Program-made: the position numbers and the translations under genes
Shown: positions 41,259 through 64,000 of the stretch, piece after piece
How the letters are laid out: the number at the start of each line of letters is the position of its first letter
How positions within the stretch are numbered: the stretch's first letter is position 1
The notes under the pieces: generated by a model
The model's database searches: none
What the model saw: only the letters and a program-made list of their open reading frames with translations
Told to the model about the DNA's origin: nothing
From: Mastigias papua
Taxonomy: Eukaryota > Cnidaria > Scyphozoa > Rhizostomeae > Mastigiidae
Assembly (NCBI GenBank): GCA_964019165.1
Contig: OZ025269.1
Coordinates: 401,501-465,500, forward strand
Length of the DNA stretch: 64,000 bases
Direction: 5' to 3'

Positions 41259-44210
41259 TGTTGCCATAGAGACAATAAGCATTCATTTTCAGGTTTTCTT
41301 TAACTTTATCACGATGAGTTATTTTGTTCCACATAAGAGGCATGTTTTAACAATATCACAACATCACAATACCTGGTTGTTGTAGGTTTATTTAGGATAT
41401 AACAAAACGGCTATATTCAGATATTTCTACTCTTATTTGTAGTCATTTTGGTGATGGTTTATTTACTTACATGTATTTAATCAATTGTTACTTCTTTGTT
41501 TGCATTGTGCCTAATGTCTCTCTTTTTTTAGAATATCATTTTGCAGCATATTTTTTGCAAGATTAGTGCATATTGATAGATACAAAATTCTGGGCATTTT
41601 TAGGGAAGTTTGACTATTGAGTGAAACCCGTATTTGCAGCCAAATTTGGTGTGTCTGCTCAAAGAGAGGCTATCAAATAGGACTGTGCTCTTGTGCCTTA
41701 CCCAACTGACAGATTGACTTGTTTATTAGATCTGGAGAAATGTCCACTGACCCTGTGCCCCACTGATCTCATGGCCCACTAAGCCCTTGGCCTATTACTG
41801 ACAGTGTTAGCAGATGCTTTGGCTATATTGCTCTTTGATATATGGTCATCTCACAGGGTCACTAGTATATAGCTCACTTAGTACACCTGTTTGAATGGAG
41901 GGGATGTATTCCCTCAGGTCTTGAGAACAAATGTGGACAATGGCTAACTTAAAGTGACTACAACTCCATATCATTTTAAGACGTATTGGTAGCTAGTGTA
42001 GTGCAAACTAAGAGCGTACATCACTCTACAATATTGGGTAGCTTTTAATTCAGAGTATACGAGCATAGCGTTGTTTCGAATGACCAATATGGTTGTACCA
42101 TTATGAATATAGTCAACTCAATTTCTATGGTTATATAATCTTTTGTCTAGGCTGTAATCTCAAAAATAGATAAGCAACTTGGTGAACAAAATCAACTTTT
42201 GTAATCATTCAAGGTGTGTTCTTTAAGTGATGTTTTTCTTTCGTTAAGATCATTAGTCTTGCTATAAATCGAAGATGTTTTAATCTTCTTTTTTTATGTA
42301 CTATCGTGTTTTACCAATTCAAGCATTGCTAATATGATTCCATTGCGGCGTATTAAATTTTGGCTAGTACGATCACCTGCCTGCTATGCGTTTTATCAAG
42401 TCTGAGACAGCTGTTTATGACTTCTTTCAAGCAGACTTATGTACTGCCAACTGTTTTTGATTGGCCTTGCTTAAAAATGGCCTGCAGGCTTATTACAGCA
42501 GTGACTCTTAAACACATAGTTGCATTTATGAGAAAACAATTCCAACATAACACTATTGCTCTCGTCTCAGGTCTGCTAGTAGACTTAGAACGATAATGAT
42601 TCCCAACTAGCTAATATATGATCAAAAGTATGTGCCTTATTGGAACAACGTTAAGTTTGTTATTTGGTGCGAAATATAGCTGCTTGTTTATCCAGCTAAA
42701 TTTACGGATTAACTCGTGGGCAGAGATCAAGACCCTGCAGAAACCAACAGATTTCCTACTGGTAGGGTTCTGGGTTCGAGGTTGATCCATCTATTGAATT
42801 CATACATCAGGTAATTACAATAGATCGAATGAGACTTCACTGTGCTTTCAGACGCCTTCCTGCTGGATAAATCCGACGGAGAGCAGTCGAGAATAAGCAC
42901 CACCTGGGATTCTGCTGGGAACATGCATTTTAAACATGATATAAGCTGTCATCTTTCACACTTTCTCAACAAAAGACCTGATAATAAGAGCTAACTTCAT
43001 CATAAGGGCAAATATTCTTGCGTTCTCAACAGCAAAGTTCGGCACTCCTCACTTTGATTTCTTTTATTTCTCAGTGAAAATGACGAGGCTCATATGAATT
43101 CACAATTTTGTGCACAATATTCTACATTTTCTGTTTGAGTTGAGCATTTGGTGCTATTATTATTTTCTTCAACTTTTCATACTTATGAATTTTGTATCAT
43201 GACAAATAATGAAAGCGACTCAGATTGTTGTATTATTTGTGCAATGTTGAAAAAAATTATCTTTAATTGGGTCTATGGTTTCTGGAAGGAAGAGGAAAGA
43301 TAAGGTGCAAAGTCAGTGATGATCTGAAAGAAGAAAACCAAGTTCCTGTACCATCTAATCAATGGTGAGCATTCGGGGCGCGAGGTCAGGCGGTCGCTTC
43401 CCAATAATTGTCATGAACAATGGAAATTCCGAGGCGTTGTTGCCCCCGGGGCTTCCCCCTGTTCTTATTACCATTCCCCAGGTCTCGTTACCTTCCCCCC
43501 AAATAAACATCTAAGTAAGCTATGAACTCCCAGAAATAATAAAAAACTCATCCTCTAGATTTTCTTTTAGAAGTAATCTCAAAAATTAATCCATAACTCT
43601 GTAATTTAAATTATCTAGGATTATGTACTTTTAAAATTTAAGTTCGCTATTGATGCAATAATTATATCACTACAGGGGGTTGCTCTCCTCATGTTAGTTT
43701 ATCGGAACTAGTTAGAGAGTTCCTCCTTAAGAAATTCCAAAACATTAAATTTATTCTGACTCCGATTAATTATTATATATCATATAATTTTTGTATTATG
43801 CATGAATTCTTTTCTGTTATAATAATGTTGTAATTTGGAATTTCAAATTAAAATGAAATGAAAATGAATGAAATGAGTATCCTCCACTGCATCAAATGCC
43901 GAGCGATTGTCATCCCAATTCTTGGGAGAATTTTTGCCTGAGAAATCCAGGTTTAATTGAACGTAGACTAAGAAATTGTTATTAGGTGCTTAACAACGAT
44001 TGCATTTGGTCTTTTTTTGATGATCTGCACCTCATGTATGGTACTAGGCGACAGAAATGTATTTGTCCAATCCACTATTGCAACATGGAAACGGGGCTGG
44101 AAACTGAGCCATAGCAAGATGGCGGATAGAGAGTGATTGGTCGGGTATGCAGGCTTTGCAATTGGACTCTCAGCCAAAGCCTTTAGCTGAACTGCATTAA
44201 CACCGAACGA
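41259..44210. other. Intergenic between CNIH and the kizuna-like gene
   Basis: No gene recognised. Around 42700-42800 the string gggttcgaggttgatcc resembles a tRNA B-box. Near 43855-43878 there is an (ATGAAA)n-like tail on the plus strand of the kind left by LINE 3' ends. Confidence 0.4.
44115..44140 (+). promoter_or_regulatory. YY1-like and CCAAT-box motifs upstream of the kizuna-like gene
   Basis: CAAGATGGCGG at 44115-44125 matches the YY1 consensus usually found just downstream of transcription starts, in the orientation of the gene. ATTGG (inverted CCAAT) follows at 44136-44140. They lie about 70-100 bp before the proposed start codon at 44211. Confidence 0.45.
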
Positions 44211-57665
<13,455 letters not shown>

Positions 57666-59018
57666 CCATGTAGACACGATGCTACCGCCTCCACATTTCC
57701 GCACCCCAGGGCTACACGTTTAAACCTGTAGCGATATACGTGCGGGCACACCAGTGGCAGGCAATACAGAACAATATCCCTCGGTAGCCACCTCCCTCAT
57801 TTACATTATCGTTGATAAACTTTGAGAGAGCAATAGTAGGCTATGGAATGTTATTTGAATGGGCTGTAAGGACAGCAAAAATATGGAAACAGTAAATTCT
57901 CACGTAGCACACCCTCAAAGTGTCAGGAGCATTTCCTGTACACCCACCACCAAATGCCTCATGTCATGTTAATACGTAGACTTAACCTCCCATATGTGGT
58001 CTTATTGAGGTACTTCGTCTGTAGGAGATGGTAAGGAGATCAGTGTTAAAAATTGTGGCACCAATTTTTGTTTTTCAAAAATTAGTACCGGTTTCAATTA
58101 CAGTGGATAGTCCCTCCAATCAGCTTGTATAAAATGGGTAGATCTACATGAAATCATTGTCCCTTATGATTATGACTAGGGAAGATTGTAGGAGGTGTGG
58201 ATCAATTCACTTTTATCACACTCATGTGTAACAGAGTGTTTAATGGTTAATGAGTTTATGTCTGTGTTGATAGCTTTTCTTCTACACTGTAATGTATAAA
58301 TTGTGTCATAGTTTGCTTACAATATACATCTATTTTAATTTGCTTTTCTTTTTTGGCATCCACATTTGAAATCCTTGGACAACTTCGTTTCGAATTATCC
58401 TCGTTCACATGTTCTGATGCTATTTTATGATGCCCGTCCGAGAAACGAAGGTGTCCTAGAAGCAGAGCAAATTAATTATTGATAATAGTTTATCAAGAGA
58501 AGTAACCTATTGTCAACTACGGAAAAGTTATATGGCCTCATATACTTATCTTTTGCAATGAAGTGAATATGAAGTGAATGAAGGAGGCTGATTTGGTGAA
58601 CAGGATAGTAACAGATATGCCAAGTGCACTTACTTAATTTTCATTAATTGAGGGCAACCGATTTTCACACCTGTTACCCTAAGTTGAGTCAAGTACTTCT
58701 TCTCTATGATAAGGAGCAGCAAAAAGATATAGTAGAGGAGCAAATGATTGATCAGAAGGATCATATAGGGTTGTTGGAAAGGAGGAAATTGGAAAATGAG
58801 TAAATATTTTCTCGTAGGTTGCCCGTATGATTATGATACACTAATTTACAAGTTTGCATAAGAACTGGCTTATTCTGTGGTTTTATCACGGAAATAATGG
58901 CTAGGCCCCGAATCGTGACTACAAAGAGGGTAGAGATTTTTGGAAAATGAGGAGGCCGTGAACTGTTATTTTCAGGACTTAACAAGGATAGTGTGCATCT
59001 GATCTTTTTGAATACTGT
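57666..59018. other. Intergenic between the kizuna-like gene and the RTE insertion
   Basis: 3' untranslated region of the kizuna-like gene and flank. No coding features were recognised. Confidence 0.4.
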
Positions 59019-59030
59019 ATGTTATAGGTA

Positions 59031-61526
59031 AATGGAACAAGTAATAAAACAATGCAAATCACAGGACAACACAGTAATTCAAGGAGATTTCAATGCAAAG
59101 GTAGGCCAAGGAAGATACGATGACATCGCCGGTCCACATGGCCTGGGATGTAGAAACGCACGGGGCGATACTTTAATTGAATGGGCGAAAATAAACAACT
59201 TCATGATAAGTAACACATGGTTCAAACAACCGGAGAGAAGATTATGGACGTGGAAAAGCCCCGACAACAATACAAAGAATCAGATTGACTACATCTTGGT
59301 GAGAAAGAGATTTAGAAATTCTTTGATCTCCTGTAAGACATACCCTGGAGCAGACTGCAACAGTGATCATAATCCAGTTGTTGCAAAGATAAGACTGAAA
59401 TTGAAAAAGATAACAAAATCCAATCGGGAACCAAGATTAGACATAGAACTGCTGAGAAAGAATGTAGAGCTGAGAGAAATGTACAGCTTGGAAGTAAGAA
59501 ACAAATACGCAGTATTGGAGGAACAACAATCCATAGACGATGAGCAATCCATATATGAGGAATGGCGAACTATCAAAGAAACACTTGTTGAGACAGCAGC
59601 AGAAGTCATACCAACCAACAAAAATAGAGCTAAGCAGAAGTGGATGACGGAGGAAATTTTATTATTGATGGATAAGAGAAGGAAAAACAAGAAAAACCAA
59701 ACAGAGTATAACCGAATTAACTCTATAATCAAACAAAAATGCATAGAAGAAAAAGAGAAGTGGTTAAATAAGCAGTGTGATGAAATAGAGGCCATCTTTA
59801 ACACAGATAGCAAGGGTGTACACCAAAGAGTAAAGGAACTATGCATATATAAAACAAAACCTGCAACAGGATGTTTAAAATCAAAGTATGGAAACATAAT
59901 AACAGACAAAGAAAAGATTCTGGAGAGGTGGGAGGAGTATATCGGTGAACTATACGGAGATGAGAACCGAGACGATGAATTTGTATTCTACAATAACCAA
60001 GAGGGTCCTCCCCTTTTAAAGGATGAAGTGAGACAGGCTCTAAAAAAGATGAAAAATGGGAAAGCACCTGGTCCAGACAAGATATGCATTGAAATGATAA
60101 CATCACTAGAGGAGTTCGGATTAGACCTTATAACATCTTTCCTGAATAGAATATACACAACAGGACAAATACCAGATGATCTCAAGAAATCTATCTTCAT
60201 AGCACTCCCCAAGAAACCAGGTGCAATAGATTGTGCATTGCATAGAACTATCAGCCTCACGAGTCATCTGACCAAACTCCTGCTGAGAATAGTCATGGGA
60301 AGAGTTAGGAACAAAGTCAAAAGGGAAATCAGTGAAGAACAATGTGGCTTTGTTCAAGGTAAAGGAACAGCAAATGGAATATTCCTCTTAAGAAATCTCA
60401 TGGAAAGAGCCTTAGAAATGCAACAAGATCTTTACATGTGCTTCATAGACTACACAAAGGCGTTCGACTGTGTAAGACATGAAGAAATCATAGACATGCT
60501 ACAAAGTCTTAATGTTGATGGGAAAGACTTACAAATTGTGAAAAATATCTATTGGGAGCAAACAGCGGCTATCAGAGTAGGAACAGACGTAAGCAAGTTC
60601 CAACATATAAAAAAGGGCGTAAGGCAGGGTTGTGTATTATCCCCTGATTTATTCTCTTTATATAGTGAAATGATAATGAGGCACATTCAAGAATTGCCAG
60701 GAATAAAAGTTGGAGGACAGTGTATTAATAACATCAGATATGCTGACGACACAGTTTTGATTGCTACATCGGAGAATGATCTACAAGCATTAGTAGATAT
60801 TGTCAACCGAGAAAGTAACAAATTGGGACTAAGTCTAAATACAAAGAAAACAGAAGTTATGACTGTATCCAAAAAGAAAGATGCACCCAACTGTCATATC
60901 ACTATACAAGGTAATCCACTGAAGCAGGTTTCTCAATTTAAGTACCTTGGGTCGATGATAACGTCAGATAGTAGGTGTATAGAAGAAGTGAAAATCAGAT
61001 GTGGTCAAGCTAAAGCTACATTCAAGAAATTGGACACCTTTTTAACCAACCCAAGATTATCAATAACTGTAAGAAAAAGAATACTACAATGTTATGTTGA
61101 ACCCGTTCTAACGTATGGATCTGAAGCATGGACAATTACGAAGCAGATAATGAAGAAAATAGAGGCAACAGAAATGTGGTTTATCAGACGTATGCTTAGA
61201 ATACCATACACAGCTAGAGTGACAAACGATAAGGCTTTACAAGATGCAAATACAGAAAGAAATATATTAAAGAAAATCAGAAAGAAACAAGCAGAATTTT
61301 TTGGTCATTATATGAGAAAAGAAAAGCTGGAGCATTTAATCATGACAGGTAAAATAGAAGGAAGGAAAAGTAGAGGAAGACAACGAGAGAAGCTACTTGA
61401 CAGCATCACCCGGTGGCTACAGGAAAAATCCCGAACGGACGTACTACAAAAGACGCGAAATAGGCAGGAGTGGCAAGACCTGATCGTCAACGCCCTTAGG
61501 CAGGACACTGGATGATGATGATGATG
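59031..61526 (+). mobile_element. RTE-clade LINE, 5' truncated
   Basis: The element starts at 59031, directly after atgttataggta (59019-59030), and ends in an (ATG)n tail directly before a second atgttataggta (61527-61538). This 12-bp repeat is a target-site duplication, ambiguous by a few bases with the tail. A stop codon inside a short trinucleotide tail, with almost no 3' UTR, is typical of RTE elements. The 5' part, including the start of the endonuclease, is absent. Confidence 0.92.
59032..61515 (+). CDS. RTE retrotransposon endonuclease/reverse transcriptase, N-terminally truncated
   Basis: An open frame of 827 codons. Residues 1-135 are the C-terminal half of an apurinic-type endonuclease, with GDFNAKV, NQIDYIL and the SDHNPVV catalytic His box. 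A basic linker follows, then the reverse transcriptase: MKNGKAPGPDKI near residue 345, FIDYTKAFD near 475, the catalytic YADD at 570-573, and FKYLGSMI near 638. The end has the RTE-type RRMLRIPYTARVTN, FGHYMR and RGRQREKLLDSI strings. The ATG at 59032 is two bases inside the truncation point, so it is not the native start; the native protein would be about 100 residues longer. No stops or shifts, so insertion is recent. On its own it is unlikely to be mobile. Confidence 0.93.
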   Translation: MEQVIKQCKSQDNTVIQGDFNAKVGQGRYDDIAGPHGLGCRNARGDTLIEWAKINNFMISNTWFKQPERRLWTWKSPDNNTKNQIDYILVRKRFRNSLISCKTYPGADCNSDHNPVVAKIRLKLKKITKSNREPRLDIELLRKNVELREMYSLEVRNKYAVLEEQQSIDDEQSIYEEWRTIKETLVETAAEVIPTNKNRAKQKWMTEEILLLMDKRRKNKKNQTEYNRINSIIKQKCIEEKEKWLNKQCDEIEAIFNTDSKGVHQRVKELCIYKTKPATGCLKSKYGNIITDKEKILERWEEYIGELYGDENRDDEFVFYNNQEGPPLLKDEVRQALKKMKNGKAPGPDKICIEMITSLEEFGLDLITSFLNRIYTTGQIPDDLKKSIFIALPKKPGAIDCALHRTISLTSHLTKLLLRIVMGRVRNKVKREISEEQCGFVQGKGTANGIFLLRNLMERALEMQQDLYMCFIDYTKAFDCVRHEEIIDMLQSLNVDGKDLQIVKNIYWEQTAAIRVGTDVSKFQHIKKGVRQGCVLSPDLFSLYSEMIMRHIQELPGIKVGGQCINNIRYADDTVLIATSENDLQALVDIVNRESNKLGLSLNTKKTEVMTVSKKKDAPNCHITIQGNPLKQVSQFKYLGSMITSDSRCIEEVKIRCGQAKATFKKLDTFLTNPRLSITVRKRILQCYVEPVLTYGSEAWTITKQIMKKIEATEMWFIRRMLRIPYTARVTNDKALQDANTERNILKKIRKKQAEFFGHYMRKEKLEHLIMTGKIEGRKSRGRQREKLLDSITRWLQEKSRTDVLQKTRNRQEWQDLIVNALRQDTG

Positions 61527-61538
61527 ATGTTATAGGTA

Positions 61539-61837
61539 CTGATCAGTGGCTTTACAGTCGTACTACGCAGGAGCATATGTATGTTGCATAGCAACTATAT
61601 TTAGCATGCTTACAGTGATCTTGGAGAGAAACAAACAAACACCCCAATGGGTAAAACACTTTGATGCATAGATCGATGTTCATTTCAAGATATTCCATCG
61701 CTGCAACTGCTTGCGTGCATGACATAGATTTCTCATAAGGTTACTAAAGCTCGGCAGAAGAACTTATTTTGATTATAGTCATTGGGCATATATCAACCAA
61801 TTGCTCAGCCGGCCTAAACTTTACATTTTGGAGAAAA
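61539..61837 (+). other. Flank and probable 5' UTR of the STMND1-like gene
   Basis: Lies between the RTE target duplication and the ATG. No core promoter motif stands out. Confidence 0.35.
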
Positions 61838-63722
61838 ATGGGTTGTGGATCATCAGCCGCTCAGAAAGTGTCTCCGTCAATTAGTCAAAATATTCACGGT
61901 ATTAGTCCAAAAGAAAGGAAAGAAACGCCAGTTGAATATATCGCGAAAACTGATGAAAATAACAAACCAAACTCAACAGAGAACATCAGGCCCACATCTT
62001 CCGCCACCAAACTTTTGGCCAAGCGGTCAACCTCGCAAAATGGAAGTTTGAACTCATCTACAGAAAGCCCGAAAACAGGAGGGAAAAGTAGAAGACTTTT
62101 ACGAGATTCTCGAGGATCAGTAAGGCCTGCAAGCGCAACTAGTACTTCTAGCGAAATAGAGAGAGAATTTTCTGGAGATATTCGAAAGAGGGAAAACGCA
62201 GAAAAACTTTTCCAAGCTTCCTCTTTTTCAACCCAAGAGAAACCACCGCTACCACCAATTGGTTCGTAATCGATCACTTTATATCAATTTAAAACTGTTT
62301 ACCTTCTCTGCTTTGTTGAAGCGAATTAGTAGGTAGATTATAGAGGTTGCATTTGTGTATCGTAGACTATCGAACTTTTGATTAAGTTTTCAAATCAGCT
62401 AAATAAAAAATGAAACTTATTGCTTGAAAATATCATTGGGACCATCAAAGGATTCCTTATATTTTTATGTTAAGCTTTTGTATGCTCTCGTGTTGTCGTA
62501 CTGTCTTTTTCTTTTAATTTACATATTACTCTTAAAGCTTGACTTCTTAAATTCGCTGCAGCTGTGTTATTACTTACATTTAAGGATTTCATTGTTTTAA
62601 GTACTGACAGTTTGGTGATGAAATCACAATCTGACCTTATGCAACAAAGATATGTAAACATCTCCTAATTAAATTGATTTGGTTTGATTTACCATGAATA
62701 ACTTGATTGTTTTACAGGTGCTAGTACTTTGAAGCATAAACCACTTGCTTTTGAAGTTGCATTGGATACAAAACCACCAAAAATGAGGCCACCTAGGAGA
62801 TTAGAGGTAAAATACTTTTAACTTCTATTTACCATACAAATATCCTATAGACCTCCTGTACCATGACACACATCCCATTTCATATTGTAGTGTACTTTAA
62901 TACTCATAAATAGATCAAATGAAATGACAGCAGCTGTGCTAACAGGTAGAATACATGTTATTACTGTGGGAACTTACATGGATTGCATTCTAGGTCATTT
63001 TATGTTCTTAACAACCCAGTCTGCAGAGTATGGCTATTGTACTCACAAGGAAATTTAGGGAAAGATAGCTACACAAAGGGAAAGTTGGCTGCAGGGGTCA
63101 ATGGGAGGCTTTTTGGGGTGCTTAAGGTAACATTTCGGACAAGTTTCCTTATTTTGCAGCCTTTCAAAAGAAGCAGAAGTCTAACATTTCTGACAGATTG
63201 TGTGATAGGGGGCTGTAGCCCTCTGTCCCACAGCCACTGTGCTACAATTGGCTGTATACTAAAAGTTAGTTTTACACCCTTTAGTATGAACTAAGGGACA
63301 AATTGAGAACATGATAACATGATGATAGGAAATTGTGCATAGAACTATTCTGAATGTTTTAAGTGCACTGTCAATGCATGAAATTCCCTCTTGCTCCCAT
63401 GTGATCTCAAAAGTTCTCTGCTGGGTGGTCATGGTTGTTAACAAATTGTCATTCTTGTTCCTTGTTGGATATATAATAAAACCAAATTGTAATTCTTGAT
63501 ATTGCAATTTTGCAATTTATATAGATTATTGTGTGTGATATTGCTGTTTGTAGTATTTTTCCCCATGATCATCATGTTCTCTTTTCCTCTATGTTGTCTT
63601 CAGGTCAGTTGCCTCATAATTAATTAGTTTGTTTCTTTCAGAGCTTGAAACATGCTCCTAAACTTTTAACACAAGAAGATCTTGAAGAAAAATTAAAACA
63701 GTCGGAAGAGAGAAGGGAGCTC
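61838..63722 (+). CDS. STMND1: Stathmin-domain protein, STMND1-like (partial, first three exons)
   Basis: Exons at 61838-62261, 62718-62806 and 63642-63722, in consistent phase; the gene continues past the window. The protein starts MGCGSS, so Gly2 is a likely N-myristoylation site and Cys3 a palmitoylation site, as in human STMND1 (MGCG). A Ser/Lys-rich variable region of about 140 residues follows. Exon 2 gives FEVALDTKPPKMRPPRRLE and exon 3 LLTQEDLEEKLKQSEERRE, the start of the stathmin helix, matching STMND1 order and spacing. Stathmins bind tubulin; the job of STMND1 itself is poorly known. The donor of exon 1 (gttcgt) is weak but the phase fits. Confidence 0.75.
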
Positions 63723-64000
63723 GTAAGTCTAGTTGCTTCTTGGTGTTCCAATTGAGGAGTAGTATTATAAAGAGCAACTGTGCCTTGTCTGTCAACTTCT
63801 AAGTGTTCACCATTGCTGTTTTTATTCTGGTTGTATAAATAGCCTATTATTTCACTATATTAATTGTAATGGCCACAGGGATTTGATGCAAGTCTGTGCT
63901 CCCTGTGGTATCATATTATATTTATGCAAATAAAAGAACTATGACTTATTACAAAGATGAACAAACTAGTTATTATTGAATTCAAGAATCTGACTGGTTT
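63723..64000 (+). other. Intron of the STMND1-like gene
   Basis: Begins with gtaagt at the exon 3 donor and runs to the window end. Nothing else recognised. Confidence 0.6.

Noticed and set aside
41534..41612. Alternative last CNIH exon after ttttgcag
   Set aside because: Open in frame, but its product does not match the family end, while 41234-41258 does.
42700..42800. tRNA gene
   Set aside because: Only a B-box-like string was seen; no cloverleaf could be built around it.

Overview
This is a eukaryotic, animal-type window: AT-rich, with spliced genes, GT-AG introns, many (TA)n and (TG)n microsatellites and several transposon classes. The best clue to the organism is the sodium channel on the minus strand. 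Its pore residues read D-K-E-A across domains I-IV. That order is known from cnidarian Nav2.1-type channels; bilaterian Nav1 has DEKA and Nav2/DSC1 has DEEA. I infer a cnidarian and cannot name the species.

Layout. 1-2255: 3' flank of the channel gene, with diverged repeats. 2256-28203 (minus): voltage-gated sodium channel alpha subunit; 20 coding exons located, and a short piece before segment IS1 not found. 28204-38198: intergenic, with three decayed LINE fragments, a 380-bp near-perfect foldback (31897-32276) and a smaller hairpin between two (TA)n tracts. 38199-41258 (plus): cornichon (CNIH), five exons, complete. 44211-57665 (plus): a kizuna-like (KIZ) centrosomal protein gene, about 11 exons. 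Its introns hold a 732-bp foldback (45616-46347), an hAT-like MITE, and an intact PIF/Harbinger element (53512-56662) that appears to be nested in an older, decayed Harbinger-type element (52928-57094). 59031-61526 (plus): a 5'-truncated RTE-clade LINE with an intact reverse transcriptase frame and a 12-bp target-site duplication. 61838 to beyond the window end (plus): the first three exons of a stathmin-domain (STMND1-like) gene starting with a myristoylation/palmitoylation signal.

The four host genes are unrelated in pathway: membrane excitability, ER-to-Golgi cargo export, the centrosome, and a microtubule/tubulin-binding family. Nothing suggests an operon. The most notable features are the DKEA filter with an IFL inactivation motif, the two long foldbacks carrying hammerhead-like core strings, and the young-looking Harbinger and RTE insertions. 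All splice sites were placed by eye from frame, GT/AG and family similarity; no alignment or expression data were used.
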